NCBI RefSeq assembly: GCF_031759225.1
Contig: NZ_CP134494.1
Location: forward strand, 1,796,501 to 1,860,500
DNA length: 64,000 nt
Source of the DNA: Mesobacillus jeotgali
GTDB taxonomy: Bacteria > Bacillota > Bacilli > Bacillales > Cytobacillaceae
Reading direction: 5' to 3'
Shown here: in pieces, positions 52,830 to 61,913 of the stretch
Numbering within the stretch: the stretch's first letter is position 1
Layout: the number at the start of each line of letters is the position of its first letter
Translations under genes and position numbers: made by a program
Notes under the pieces: generated by a model
Database searches by the model: none
The model's input: the letters and a program-made list of their open reading frames with translations, nothing else
What the model was told of the DNA's origin: nothing

Positions 52830-52943
52830 ATGGGATGGTTCATCATTGTTATAATTGCGTACCTACCGATATTTTATCGGATACACCGCCGACTTGATTT
52901 TCTGGAAAAAGAGGTTGAGAGGTTAAGCAAAGAAAAGGAATAG
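52830..52943 (+). CDS. 37-residue single-pass membrane microprotein
   Basis: A short gene with a near-perfect ribosome binding site, AAGGAGGA, 7 bases before ATG. The product starts MGWFIIVIIAYLPIFYRIH: a membrane helix of about 16 residues, a basic stop-transfer stretch (HRR), then a charged amphipathic helix (DFLEKEVERLSKEKE) with a heptad-like pattern that may form a coiled coil. It lies 26 bp before the PAF-hydrolase-like gene and could be co-transcribed. Family unknown. Confidence 0.7.
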   Translation: MGWFIIVIIAYLPIFYRIHRRLDFLEKEVERLSKEKE

Positions 52944-52969
52944 CATGATAAAAGGATGGAGATCAACAA

Positions 52970-53971
52970 TTGAAAGGGATTGGAAGAGCAGTCAGAAAAA
53001 TCAATAGTATGGAAAATAATAATATTATGTTAAGTGTATTTTACCCAGCTATTAACCAAACCGAAGGTCCATATACACAAATATTCATTCCGTCGGAAGA
53101 AGAAGCATTGAACATATTCATTGAATTGGGGGCGGATAAGGACCACATCTCGGAACTGATAGTGGAATTCACTAATAATGCCAATATCCTGGATGATCAA
53201 CCGTTGCCGGTCATATTGTTTTCTCCAGGTATTGGTGTCGACAGGGACCTTTATACGTCCCTTATTAAATACCTTGTTGAAAACAGGTATGTAGTTGTAA
53301 CGATCGGACACATTCTCGATACATTATTTACAGTGATGGAGGATGGAGAAATATTGTTCCAGGATGAATCAGTCAGAACACTGGATTTTACTGATTTTCA
53401 GGCATTGAAGGAACTTCTTGAAACACGGGTTTCTGACATTATAACTGTTCTTGATAATCTGGAGGACATTAATGGTCATGACCCTCTGCTCAAGGGGATA
53501 TTCAATTTATCCAATACAGTTGGAGTAGGGCATTCCCTTGGTGGAGCAGCGATGTTGGAAACCGCCAGGAAGGATTCAAGATTAAAAGCTTGTATCAGTC
53601 TTGATGGTAGTCTGCATTTGCTGGAAAAAGAAGGTGAGTTCCACTTTCCGGTATTAAACCTGAGACAAGAGCAGGCAACCTGTGAAGAAATGATGTCGGT
53701 AATGAAGGATGTCATTGCCGAAGCATATACTGAAGGCCAGGAATACCTATATCAGAACAGTAGAGATCATCGAGTCTTCGCAAAAATCAGAGGAGCGGAC
53801 CATATGTCGTTTTCTGATATCCCGTTGATTTTTAACCAGGGAGAGGATGAGGAACGGACAGGCATCTATGAAGCTATTAACGAAGCGGTTGGAGCTTTCC
53901 TATTAAGAGGTCAATTCAGTTCTATTTCAGAGAGAATAATACTGATCAATGAAAACGGGAGAGTGATTTAA
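52970..53971 (+). CDS. alpha/beta hydrolase, PAF-acetylhydrolase-like
   Basis: A 333-residue serine hydrolase resembling bacterial platelet-activating-factor acetylhydrolase-like esterases. The nucleophile elbow is GVGHSLGGAA, with candidate Asp in ISLDGSLHL and His in RGADHMSFSD. PVILFSPGIGVDRDLYTSLIKYL marks the oxyanion-hole strand. TTG start after GGATGGAGA. No signal peptide is seen, so it is probably cytoplasmic. It adjoins the aadK-like gene by one base. Confidence 0.75.
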   Translation: MKGIGRAVRKINSMENNNIMLSVFYPAINQTEGPYTQIFIPSEEEALNIFIELGADKDHISELIVEFTNNANILDDQPLPVILFSPGIGVDRDLYTSLIKYLVENRYVVVTIGHILDTLFTVMEDGEILFQDESVRTLDFTDFQALKELLETRVSDIITVLDNLEDINGHDPLLKGIFNLSNTVGVGHSLGGAAMLETARKDSRLKACISLDGSLHLLEKEGEFHFPVLNLRQEQATCEEMMSVMKDVIAEAYTEGQEYLYQNSRDHRVFAKIRGADHMSFSDIPLIFNQGEDEERTGIYEAINEAVGAFLLRGQFSSISERIILINENGRVI

Positions 53972-53972
53972 C

Positions 53973-54848
53973 TTGAAGCAAGAACAAGTGATGGTAAAAC
54001 AGCTTCTTGATTGGGCTAAGCCAAATGAAAATATCAGGACGGTGCTCATGACAAGTTCAAGAGCTAACCCTTATGCTTTCACAGACTTATTTACAGACTT
54101 TGATTTCGAGATTTTCGTTGATGATTTAGAGGCTTTTAGCAATGACGATGCATGGCTAGATCAATTCGGTTCGCTCATAAAGAAAGTGGTTTTGCAGAAT
54201 GGCAATTGGCGAACGAGACTCGTCCTGTACGAAGACGGAACAAAGATAGATTTTCAGGTTACCACGAATGATTTTGTTAAACACCTGGCTTCCATGCCAG
54301 AACTGCCAGATGCATATGACAACGGATATAAAGTTCTGTTGGATAAGGATGGCATCACAAAAGGAATCTCGGCTCCATCTTATATGGCATACATAACAAA
54401 GAAGCCTTCAGCGGAAAGATTCGCTGATATTATCAATAGTTTTTGGGGAGATACCGCATATGTCGCGAACAGCCTATGGCGTGATGAACTGTACTATTCA
54501 AAATACATGCTTGACAATGTCATACGATTCCAGTACCTCCAGCCTGTGATTGAATGGCACCTGGGAGTAAAGCATGATTGGAGCATCAATCCCAATAAGT
54601 TCGGCCGTTGGTTCAAACGATACCTGGATTCAGAAACATGGGCAGAACTGGAAAGGACTTATGCAGGAGCGGGTATTGAAGAAAACTGGGAAGCTCTCTT
54701 CCGGACAGCAGACTTTTTCAGCCGCCTGGCACAAGAAGTCGGGAAGAGTTTGGGATATGAGTATCCAATGGAATATGAGCAGAAAATGAGGGAGTATTTG
54801 TTAAAGGTGAAGAAGTTGCCGCAGGATGCTAGAAGCTTTACTAAGTAA
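53973..54848 (+). CDS. AadK-like aminoglycoside 6-adenylyltransferase family protein
   Basis: A 291-residue nucleotidyltransferase of the streptomycin adenylyltransferase family. The catalytic carboxylates are in DLFTDFDFEIFVDD; further features are TKIDFQVTT and the C-terminal helical domain with WHLGVKHDWSINPNKFGRW. TTG start with GGGAGAG upstream, coupled to the preceding hydrolase. Whether it gives streptomycin resistance cannot be told from sequence. Its 3' end overlaps a truncated acetyltransferase frame. Confidence 0.85.
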   Translation: MKQEQVMVKQLLDWAKPNENIRTVLMTSSRANPYAFTDLFTDFDFEIFVDDLEAFSNDDAWLDQFGSLIKKVVLQNGNWRTRLVLYEDGTKIDFQVTTNDFVKHLASMPELPDAYDNGYKVLLDKDGITKGISAPSYMAYITKKPSAERFADIINSFWGDTAYVANSLWRDELYYSKYMLDNVIRFQYLQPVIEWHLGVKHDWSINPNKFGRWFKRYLDSETWAELERTYAGAGIEENWEALFRTADFFSRLAQEVGKSLGYEYPMEYEQKMREYLLKVKKLPQDARSFTK

Positions 54849-55143
54849 CATCATCAAACATGAGCTAACAGAGAGGCTATTTAATACTGAAGGGCATATC
54901 GGCTGTGGTATCCGACCGAGCGAACGGCGAAAGGGACTGGCGACAAAAATTTTGTCATTGTGCCTGGAGAAAGCACAGTATTTAGGTATTAGTAAGGTAC
55001 TTGTTACATGTAATGAAGACAATGTCGGTTCAGAGCGTGCTATTTTAAAAAATGGCGGCAAAGAGGATGTCAGTTATATAGAAGAAAATGGCAATGTAGT
55101 GAAACGGTTCTGGATTGATTTAGAAAGGCCGGAGCCGAAATGA
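54826..55143 (+). pseudogene. truncated GNAT-family acetyltransferase
   Basis: Only the C-terminal half of a GNAT domain is present: GHIGCGIRPSERRKGLATKIL is the acetyl-CoA pyrophosphate-binding motif A (R/Q-x-x-G-x-A), followed by motif B NEDNVGSERAILKNGG. The usual 60-90 N-terminal residues are missing, and the frame begins inside the end of the aadK-like gene. This looks like a deletion that joined the two genes. It ends 20-30 bases before the second 52-bp repeat array. Confidence 0.65.
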
Positions 55144-55169
55144 AAGTTATGCAGAAGAATCTGTTTCAG

Positions 55170-56012
55170 TAACTTCAGACAGTTTGGGATTAACCGGAGA
55201 AAAGCTGTCAAAAGAAAGGGTAACTTCAGACAGGTTTGCAGTTAAACGATGAAAAGCTGTCAAAAGAAAGGAGAACTTTAGACAGGTTTGGGGTTAAACG
55301 ATGAAAAGCTGTCAAAAGAAAGGCCAACTTTAGACAGGTTTGCTGTCAAACGATGAAAAGCTGTCAAAAGAAAGGGTAACTTCAGACAAGTTTGCGGTCA
55401 ACCGGTGAAAAGCTGTCAAAAGAAAGGGCAACTTCAGACAGGTTTGCGGTCAAACGATGAAAAGCTGTCAAAAGAAAGTCCAACTTCAGACAGGTTTGCG
55501 GCCAACCGGAGAAAAGCTGTCAAAAGAAAGGGTAACTTCAAACGGGTTTGCGGTCAAACGATGAAAAGCTGTCAAAAGAAAGGGCAACTTCAGACAGGTT
55601 TGCTGTCAAACGATGAAAAGCTGTCAAAAGAAAGGGTAACTTTAGACAGGTTTGCGGTCAACCGGTGAAAAGCTGTCAAAAGAAAGTCCAACTTCAGACA
55701 GGTTTGGGGTCAACTGGTGAAAAGCTGTCAAAAGAAAGGGCAACTTCAGACAGGTTTGCGGTCAAACGATGAAAAGCTGTCAAAAGAAAGGCCAACTTCA
55801 GACAGGTTTGCGGCCAACCGGTGAAAAGCTGTCAAAAGAAAAGGCAACTTCAGACAGGTTTGAAGTCAAACGATGAAAAGCTGTCAAAAGAAAGGCCAAC
55901 TTCAGACAGGTTTGCGGCCAACCGGAGAAAAGCTGCCAAAAGAAAGGGTAACTTCAAACGGGTTTGCGGTCAAACGATGAAAAGCTGTCAAAAGAAAGTC
56001 TATCTTCACAAA
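55170..56012. repeat. tandem repeat array, 16 units of 52 bp (array 2)
   Basis: About 840 bases of 52-bp units of the form CTTCAGACAGGTTTG, then a variable CGGTCAAACGAT or CGGCCAACCGGA segment, then GAAAAGCTGTCAAAAGAAAG. The period and the GACAGGTTTG and GAAAAGCTGTC blocks are shared with array 1 at 27.15-28.03 kb. The remainder of the unit differs consistently between arrays. A pair of near-identical two-unit segments near 55497 and 55913 lies 416 bp (eight units) apart. Frames through the array are not genes. Confidence 0.93.
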
Positions 56013-56040
56013 GAAGAAGGCTTATGCTGACAGAATGCAA

Positions 56041-56562
56041 TTAACTGATTTCTGGTTTGTTTCCGAAACTACGGTATGAAATGATCCTTGTCACAACACT
56101 TGCCAATGACCCGATTAGTGCACTGCCTACAATATCTGAAGGGTAATGATGACCGACCCAAATCCGGGAAAAACCGGTCAGGGCAGACAACCACGTCATC
56201 AGTATTCCTAACCTGCGCTGGAACATCAATAGTGAGGTAGAAGCGGCAAAGGCCAGAACAGTGTGCTTGCTCGGGAAGGATGAATCCATTTTTGAAGGAA
56301 TGAGAATACCAACCCGTCTTTTCTTGAAAGGCCGAGGCTTATAATAAAAGATTTTAATGAAAAATTGAATGACAAAGCTGATAAAAACAGAACTTCCCGT
56401 TTCAATAGCAATCTGCTTGTTCCGTCGGCTCTTAAAAAGAAGTAATGCTGTTATAAGAATATAGACATAGCGCATCCGATTGGATATGAATATCATTAAT
56501 AAATCTACTGGGGTGAATCGGCCAGAAAGTCTGTTGATTAACTGAAAAAGTTTAAGGTCCAT
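56041..56562 (-). CDS. PAP2-family membrane phosphatase (BcrC/YbjG-like)
   Basis: A 173-residue membrane protein with the three PAP2 acid phosphatase motifs: KIFYYKPRP, FPSKHT (PSGH-type with Lys) and SRIWVGHHYPSD. Several hydrophobic helices separate them. Such proteins dephosphorylate undecaprenyl diphosphate or other lipid phosphates at the outer face of the membrane. It stands alone next to the repeat array. Confidence 0.87.
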   Translation of the reverse strand: MDLKLFQLINRLSGRFTPVDLLMIFISNRMRYVYILITALLLFKSRRNKQIAIETGSSVFISFVIQFFIKIFYYKPRPFKKRRVGILIPSKMDSSFPSKHTVLAFAASTSLLMFQRRLGILMTWLSALTGFSRIWVGHHYPSDIVGSALIGSLASVVTRIISYRSFGNKPEIS

Positions 56563-56642
56563 CTAGTTTCTCCTCATTATTTTTAACCTTACTTTTCCCT
56601 GGCTGGTCATAAAAATGTATGAAATAAGGAGAGGGTTTAGAA

Positions 56643-57104
56643 ATGGAAGCAAAGCTATTAAATAAAGAAGCATTCAAGGCTATCGGAGTCAAATGGATCG
56701 GTACTTTTGAACAGGCAGCCAAAGGAGAAATCAAAAACTTTCACAGGGGATTTCTCGAAAGGAAAAATGAAATAGAATGCGCTGTAAATCCTGAAAACAT
56801 TCTTGGGCTTTCTTATCACATCAACGAAAATGGTTTTACATATTATCTGGCATTGGAAGTGGAGGATACGGTGGCAGTGCCTGAAGGAATGGAGCTAATT
56901 ACGGTTCCGGCTTATGCATTTGCCAGTACGGAGTATAAGGGAACAGCAGTGCATGAAGCATATACAGGCTTGTATACATGGATCAAACAAAATGGCTATT
57001 TAATAAACCAGAGTGAATTAGAGCATCTGGAAGAGTATCCAGGAAGTTTTGATCCTTTAAAAGATGAACCTGAACTGAGAATCCATATTCCGATTATCGC
57101 TTAA
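56643..57104 (+). CDS. GyrI-like small-molecule-binding domain protein
   Basis: A 153-residue stand-alone effector-binding domain (GyrI/AraC-E-bind fold): FKAIGVKWIGTFEQAAKGEI at the start and the closing pattern PLKDEPELRIHIPI are typical. No DNA-binding domain is attached. ATG follows AGGAGAGGG. It probably binds small hydrophobic or cationic molecules; ligand unknown. Confidence 0.8.
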   Translation: MEAKLLNKEAFKAIGVKWIGTFEQAAKGEIKNFHRGFLERKNEIECAVNPENILGLSYHINENGFTYYLALEVEDTVAVPEGMELITVPAYAFASTEYKGTAVHEAYTGLYTWIKQNGYLINQSELEHLEEYPGSFDPLKDEPELRIHIPIIA

Positions 57105-57238
57105 AAGAGGGATTTTTTTAGGAGGGTAATGTTTAAGGGGAAGGAGTCGGCTTAAAAGTTTCCCAAGTTCATTTTTATCAAAAAAAAACAAGCACTTTGG
57201 AAGCTGCTTGACCAATGGCTTTAGCAAACTTCTTTCTT

Positions 57239-57568
57239 TTAGGCTGAGGTGTTGGTCTTTTCATTCCCAATATCCTCCCCGCCTGGGTTACTGTTACCTA
57301 TTCGAAATAATTCCAGACCTCTTAGTAAGGCATCACCCCCGAAGCCAGCCATGATTGACATCAAAAAAACTCTTAGCAGTGAATCAGCTTCGGATGAGAC
57401 TACCAAAAGAGCGGCGGCCAGTGAACCTGTAAGGATCTCTTCTAAAAAACCCAGGTAAATGAACTTTTTTGTTCTTCTCGGCATGATGATCTTGCCTCGT
57501 CTTCTCACATGTGCTGTCAGTCCAACAAATCCACCGATGACCATTGCGAAAATAATGTTTTCTAACAT
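57239..57568 (-). CDS. small membrane protein, DUF4257-like
   Basis: A 109-residue protein with an N-terminal helix (NIIFAMVIGGFVGLTAHVRRRGK), a hydrophobic middle (GFLEEILTGSLAAALLVVS) and a third hydrophobic stretch ending in GFGGDALLRGLE. I start it at ATG 57568, nine bases after AGGAGA; GTG 57577 and ATG 57574 are alternatives. Resembles the DUF4257 family of Bacillaceae, from memory. Function unknown. Confidence 0.65.
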   Translation of the reverse strand: MLENIIFAMVIGGFVGLTAHVRRRGKIIMPRRTKKFIYLGFLEEILTGSLAAALLVVSSEADSLLRVFLMSIMAGFGGDALLRGLELFRIGNSNPGGEDIGNEKTNTSA

Positions 57569-57834
57569 GTTCATCACTCTCCTAAAGTCCAGATTTTTGT
57601 TGGTCGACCTTAGGTAACTCTAGGTGTATTACTATTATACAAGTAGTAATGGTGGAAAAGCATGTGTAAATTTATCGAATTTTCAGTATATTTAAATGGT
57701 ATAAACTATGTGTAACTTTTTGGTAAAATTTAATATTTGACACCTTTGAAAAAAGTTACAGGCCTATTGTCATAAAGAATCGATTTAAATGAAGGTAATC
57801 AATTTGGAAAAACCAATTGAACAGGAGGATACCA

Positions 57835-58272
57835 ATGTTTGTTATAAATGTGGAAGGGGCAATTTGCAGAGATGGAAAATGGCTGATCATTGAAAGGAGC
57901 TCCAAAGAGGAACATGCAGGAGGCCTTTTGTCGCTTGTAGGAGGGACGGTAGAAAACGAAGGGTTCTCTAAAGACTTGCTTGAGCGGACCTTGAAACGGG
58001 AGCTCTTTGAGGAAGTGGGTATTACAATAGAAGATGATGTTGATTATGTCAGAAATACTTCTTTTGTTCTCCCAGATGGAAGGGAAGTGCTTGATCTGGT
58101 TTTTTATTGTGAAATTGCTTCAGGAGAACCGGTTGCAAAAAGTCCAGATGAAGTCGCCGCTGTATACTGGATGACGGCTGAAGAAATCAATGCCCATCCA
58201 AATGCTCCTGTTTGGTTAAAAGAGAGCATTGAAGAAGCTGAGCATACAATCAGAAAAATTCAATTTAAATGA
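57835..58272 (+). CDS. Nudix hydrolase
   Basis: A 145-residue NUDIX protein. The Nudix helix is represented by GGTVENEG followed by KRELFEEVGI. The box is longer than usual between the glycine loop and RELxEEVG, but the metal-binding glutamates are kept. ATG 57835 follows AGGAGGAT. It hydrolyses some nucleoside diphosphate derivative; substrate not predictable. Followed by a terminator. Confidence 0.85.
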   Translation: MFVINVEGAICRDGKWLIIERSSKEEHAGGLLSLVGGTVENEGFSKDLLERTLKRELFEEVGITIEDDVDYVRNTSFVLPDGREVLDLVFYCEIASGEPVAKSPDEVAAVYWMTAEEINAHPNAPVWLKESIEEAEHTIRKIQFK

Positions 58273-58273
58273 T

Positions 58274-58302
58274 ACCGCCTGATACAGGTGGTTATTTTTT
58301 TT
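58274..58302 (+). terminator. Rho-independent terminator after the Nudix gene
   Basis: An 8-bp stem ACCGCCTG/CAGGTGGT, ATA loop, TATTTTTTTT tail. Confidence 0.75.
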
Positions 58303-58379
58303 GCCTAAAAAAGGAAATGTGTGTGAATTTAGCGAATTAGATTATGTAGTTTTCACCCATGAAATGAGAGGTAGACAAA

Positions 58380-58991
58380 TTGGATTTTGCAGAGAAATTA
58401 ATGAAGGAAATTCATTCAGCTATTGGTCAAAATAAACGCTTTATTCTAGGTGTCGATGGACTTAGCAGGTCAGGGAAAACGACTCTTGTAAAAAGACTCG
58501 GTTCAATGTTGGATTCAAAAGACATTCAAAACCTGATTATCCATATAGATGACCATATTGTTGAACGGAAGTCCAGATACAATACCGGGCAGGACGAATG
58601 GAGAGAGTATTATTATCTGCAGTGGGATATTGAGTCGCTCAAGGAAATTTTGTTTGAAAAGCTCATTTCCTCTAGTGAACTGAAGTTGCCCTATTACGAT
58701 AATTATTTGGATCGACATGAATATAAAAACCTGAATATAGCTGATAAGAAGGTCATTTTTGTTGAAGGGATCTTCTTGCTGAGAAAGGAATGGAGCAGCT
58801 TTTTTGATTTTACCGTCTTTCTGGATTGCCCAAGAGAGGTTCGCTTTTCAAGGGAAAGCATGAAAACTCAGCAGAATATCGAAAAGTTCACTAAAAGGTA
58901 TTGGAAGGCTGAAGATTTTTACATGAAAAAAGTGAGGCCGATTGAAAAAGCGCAATTAGTATTATCATGCGATAAGTTGGTGAAAGAGTGA
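58380..58991 (+). CDS. uridine kinase-like P-loop kinase
   Basis: A 203-residue P-loop NTPase with Walker A GVDGLSRSGKTTLVK (residues about 24-38) and a DDHIVERKSRYNTGQDEWREYYYLQWD region like that of uridine/pantothenate-type kinases. VIFVEGIFLLR matches the Walker B strand. TTG start behind GAGAGG. Its stop overlaps the next start (GTGA), so the two genes are coupled. The phosphorylated substrate is unknown. Confidence 0.75.
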   Translation: MDFAEKLMKEIHSAIGQNKRFILGVDGLSRSGKTTLVKRLGSMLDSKDIQNLIIHIDDHIVERKSRYNTGQDEWREYYYLQWDIESLKEILFEKLISSSELKLPYYDNYLDRHEYKNLNIADKKVIFVEGIFLLRKEWSSFFDFTVFLDCPREVRFSRESMKTQQNIEKFTKRYWKAEDFYMKKVRPIEKAQLVLSCDKLVKE

Positions 58992-59896
58992 CTGTAGGTT
59001 TGGATAAGAAGTTCACAAAAGAAAAAATCAACTCCTGTCTTGTTTTGCAGGAAAATAAAGTGATATATGAATTTTTCCGAAACAACAAACAAAAGCAAAA
59101 ATTGCACAAAGTGAATTCCGTGACCAAAAGCGTCCTTTCGATTTTGATAGGCATTGCGATTGATCAAGGGAAAATCAAAAGTGTAAAACAACCGATAGCT
59201 GATTTTTTTGAATGCCTAGAGGAATCCAAAAAAGCAATTACAGTTGAGCATCTGCTGACTATGACCCCAGGTTTTGACTGGCCTGAGTTTACGAGCTGGG
59301 GCGGCAGACCGATGCCGATGATCAACAGCAAGGACTGGATAAAGTTTGTCCTCGACCGGGAAATGATCGAGGAACCTGGAGTAAATATGTATTACAATTC
59401 CGGAGCCTCACATTTATTAAGCGCCATCCTTCAAAAAGCAGCAGGGGAACCTCTGACAAGTTTTGCTGAAAAATACTTGTTTCAACCGATGCAAATTAAA
59501 GATTATGTCTGGCATTCTGACTCAAAGGGAATCGCAATTGGCGGGTTTGGTCTGTCTTTAAATCCTTTTGATCTTCTGAAAATAGGCAGGCTCATGCTAA
59601 GTAACGGAAAGTGGGAAGGCAAGAGGATTGTTTCAGAGGAATGGATACGAGAATCTACAGCACCAAGGTACATCGGTCCTTATTTTGGAATGTACGGTTA
59701 CCACTGGTGGATTCTTTCAGATGAAGACAATGCGCCGTTCAGCCCGCATGCCTTTTTTGCCATGGGATATGGCGGGCAATATATCATAGTCGTACCTGAT
59801 ATATATTTAGTCACGATCTTTACCAGTGACAACTATGCTGAAACGCACGTACCCCTGGAGTACTTTAAAACAGATATACTGCCGTCATTCATTTAG
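58988..59896 (+). CDS. class C beta-lactamase-like serine hydrolase
   Basis: A 302-residue penicillin-binding-protein-like hydrolase. The nucleophile motif SxxK is Ser44-Val-Thr-Lys47, and the YxN motif is in YYNSGASHLL. Late GYGGQYIIV replaces the KTG box, as in the esterase/EstB-like subgroup. No signal peptide is visible, so an intracellular esterase or amidase role is more likely than beta-lactam resistance. GTG start overlapping the kinase gene. Confidence 0.82.
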   Translation: MTVGLDKKFTKEKINSCLVLQENKVIYEFFRNNKQKQKLHKVNSVTKSVLSILIGIAIDQGKIKSVKQPIADFFECLEESKKAITVEHLLTMTPGFDWPEFTSWGGRPMPMINSKDWIKFVLDREMIEEPGVNMYYNSGASHLLSAILQKAAGEPLTSFAEKYLFQPMQIKDYVWHSDSKGIAIGGFGLSLNPFDLLKIGRLMLSNGKWEGKRIVSEEWIRESTAPRYIGPYFGMYGYHWWILSDEDNAPFSPHAFFAMGYGGQYIIVVPDIYLVTIFTSDNYAETHVPLEYFKTDILPSFI

Positions 59897-59922
59897 TATC
59901 AAAAAGAAAGTAGTGTGCATAT

Positions 59923-60528
59923 ATGGATTGGAAAAAGTTGTTTAGCTTTCGCAAGAGTCAGGAGAAGGAATTGAATCTTCAGGAAGCAGATTTTTCAAAA
60001 GAGGCACTTGCAATTGTACAACGGAATTCACACGGCAAAATAATGCCCTTTTATAAGACGGACTTATCTTCTGATGAAGCAGATGGATTGGCTGGAATTT
60101 GTATTGAGACCAGTGAGAAAGAGTCGGAACATCTTGTTTTAAAGCTTAACCAGGAGTTGCAGAAGGTGAACTATCAGGCCTTTATTTGCGATTATGATCA
60201 AAAAGAAATCGGAATTATTAAGGGTACAGACCAATTCGACATTCTGAAGGTCCAGCAGACCAATGGAGACAATTGCGATATAGGCAATGAAAACGTCATT
60301 TCAAAGCTGAAGGACTGGCATGGTAGGTATCCCTTCATCATCATTGGGGCGGATTATGACTGGGTAGAAATGAGGTTTCAATCCATGCCTAAAGACAAGG
60401 AATTAAAAGGGCTGGCAAAAGAAATCGAAAAATTCTGTCCGGATATCGTGGAACAGGGAACAGGAACAATCAGCGGTTTGATTCAGGATATGAAAGAGAC
60501 AGGGAAATTATTATTATGGTGGGATTAA
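59923..60528 (+). CDS. DUF4253-domain protein
   Basis: A 201-residue soluble protein with the DUF4253-type core (FDILKVQQTNGDNCDIGNEN, WHGRYPFIIIGADYDWVEM, FCPDIVEQGTGT). It has no catalytic motif I can name. ATG start; the next gene begins one base after the stop. Function unknown; such proteins occur as isolated accessory genes and sometimes in immunity loci. Confidence 0.72.
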   Translation: MDWKKLFSFRKSQEKELNLQEADFSKEALAIVQRNSHGKIMPFYKTDLSSDEADGLAGICIETSEKESEHLVLKLNQELQKVNYQAFICDYDQKEIGIIKGTDQFDILKVQQTNGDNCDIGNENVISKLKDWHGRYPFIIIGADYDWVEMRFQSMPKDKELKGLAKEIEKFCPDIVEQGTGTISGLIQDMKETGKLLLWWD

Positions 60529-60529
60529 T

Positions 60530-60856
60530 ATGTTAAAGCGTTACAGATTATTAATGATTTCTATTTTCATTGGTGTAATCGGAATCTCCATTACTCCTTT
60601 CTTTGATTCTGTCGTTGTAACCCCTGATTATGATTTGACCAAGCACAGACTTGGACTGCCGCTTCCGATTATTGAACAGAACACCTGGTTGACACCTTTG
60701 GATGATGCTTTTCCGTTTGAATTAGGATTAGTGAGTCCGCAGGAGAACCCTACGAAAATATTAATAGGTAACTATTTACTCCTTGTGGTGGCCGCTGTGG
60801 GAACTGTTTATATGATTCTAGTGTGGATGAAGGGTTTATCTAAAAGGATTAGGTGA
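60530..60856 (+). CDS. two-helix membrane protein of unknown function
   Basis: A 108-residue protein with an N-terminal helix (LLMISIFIGVIGISITPFF), an extracytoplasmic loop of about 45 residues and a C-terminal helix (GNYLLLVVAAVGTVYMILVWM) with a basic tail. It starts next to the DUF4253 gene stop and overlaps the start region of the DUF2332 gene, so the three may form a unit. Not recognised. Confidence 0.65.
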   Translation: MLKRYRLLMISIFIGVIGISITPFFDSVVVTPDYDLTKHRLGLPLPIIEQNTWLTPLDDAFPFELGLVSPQENPTKILIGNYLLLVVAAVGTVYMILVWMKGLSKRIR

Positions 60857-60861
60857 TGTTC

Positions 60862-61881
60862 ATGTCTGATGAAATCTCTTTGAAGTTCAAAAGATTTGCG
60901 GTTCAAGAATGTAAAGGCTCAAGTCCGCTTTATGAATTCCTTTCTTCAAAAATAGCTGAAGATACTTTAATGCTTGATCTTGCAGGAAAAGCGAGAGAAG
61001 GACAACCAGTGCCAAATCTATTTTTGGGAGCTGTACACTATCTATTATTGAAAGGATATAATCACCCGCTGGCGGGATTCTATCCAAGTTTGACCGATCA
61101 GCCTCTTCCTGCAGAAGAAGCTTATCCGGTTTTTGTTGATTTTTGCCGGACCTATCCTGATGAGTTGATCGAGTTACTTAAAAGTAAGATCGTCCAGACA
61201 AATGAGGTCAGGCGCTGTTCTTATCTCTATCCCATTTTTAGCCGCATTTCCCTTATGACCAGAAAGCCTTTGGCATTGATTGAAATCGGAACGAGTGCTG
61301 GCTTGCAGTTATTTGTGGACAAATACAGTTATTCATATGGCTCAGATGAGATTTTCGGTAATTTTGATTCAGAAGTTCAACTGAGATCTGAATTAAGAGG
61401 AGATCAAACACTTTTGAATCCATTGCCCCATTTTGATGTTGCAACAAGAATAGGAGTCGACCTGAATATTAATGATGTTAGAAATACAGAGGATTATTTA
61501 TGGCTAAAGGCATTGATCTGGCCTGAACACGCTGAAAGACGGGAGTTATTTGAAAAAGCAGCAAGCTATGTAAGCAATCAAACATTAAGTTTAATAGAGG
61601 GTGATGGAGTAGAGGTCCTCAGGTCCCTGGTAAGCGAAGTTCCGGAAGAACAGGTGATTTGTGTATTCCATACCCATGTTGCAAATCAAATGCCAGTCCA
61701 GACTAAGGAGAAGCTTTTGGGACAAATAAAAGAAATAGGGAAGCGGAGGGCAATTTTTCATATATACAATAATATTTATGATGTAAAGCTGCACTTGGAT
61801 TATTATCTCGATGGTAATGAAAGCTTGAACACAATCGGGGAAACCGACGGCCATGGCCGGTGGTTCAAGCTTAATTTTTAG
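60862..61881 (+). CDS. DUF2332-family protein
   Basis: A 339-residue cytoplasmic protein of the DUF2332 type. LFLGAVHYLLLKG, CSYLYPIFSRI and LALIEIGTSAGLQLFVDKY (a methyltransferase-like glycine loop) and the final HGRWFKL are family features as I recall them. I use ATG 60862, after GGATTAGGTG; GTG 60853 and ATG 60856 are upstream options. Function unknown. Confidence 0.75.
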   Translation: MSDEISLKFKRFAVQECKGSSPLYEFLSSKIAEDTLMLDLAGKAREGQPVPNLFLGAVHYLLLKGYNHPLAGFYPSLTDQPLPAEEAYPVFVDFCRTYPDELIELLKSKIVQTNEVRRCSYLYPIFSRISLMTRKPLALIEIGTSAGLQLFVDKYSYSYGSDEIFGNFDSEVQLRSELRGDQTLLNPLPHFDVATRIGVDLNINDVRNTEDYLWLKALIWPEHAERRELFEKAASYVSNQTLSLIEGDGVEVLRSLVSEVPEEQVICVFHTHVANQMPVQTKEKLLGQIKEIGKRRAIFHIYNNIYDVKLHLDYYLDGNESLNTIGETDGHGRWFKLNF

Positions 61882-61913
61882 GATGTTGAAATTTTTCCGT
61901 TGGGGTGACTTGT

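Noticed and set aside
27150..56012. Could the 52-bp arrays be CRISPR arrays?
   Set aside because: There are no unique spacers: the whole 52-bp unit recurs with small variations. No cas genes are in the window.
55405..56030. Plus-strand Lys-rich repetitive open frames in array 2
   Set aside because: Same repeat artefact; no start signals and no protein family.
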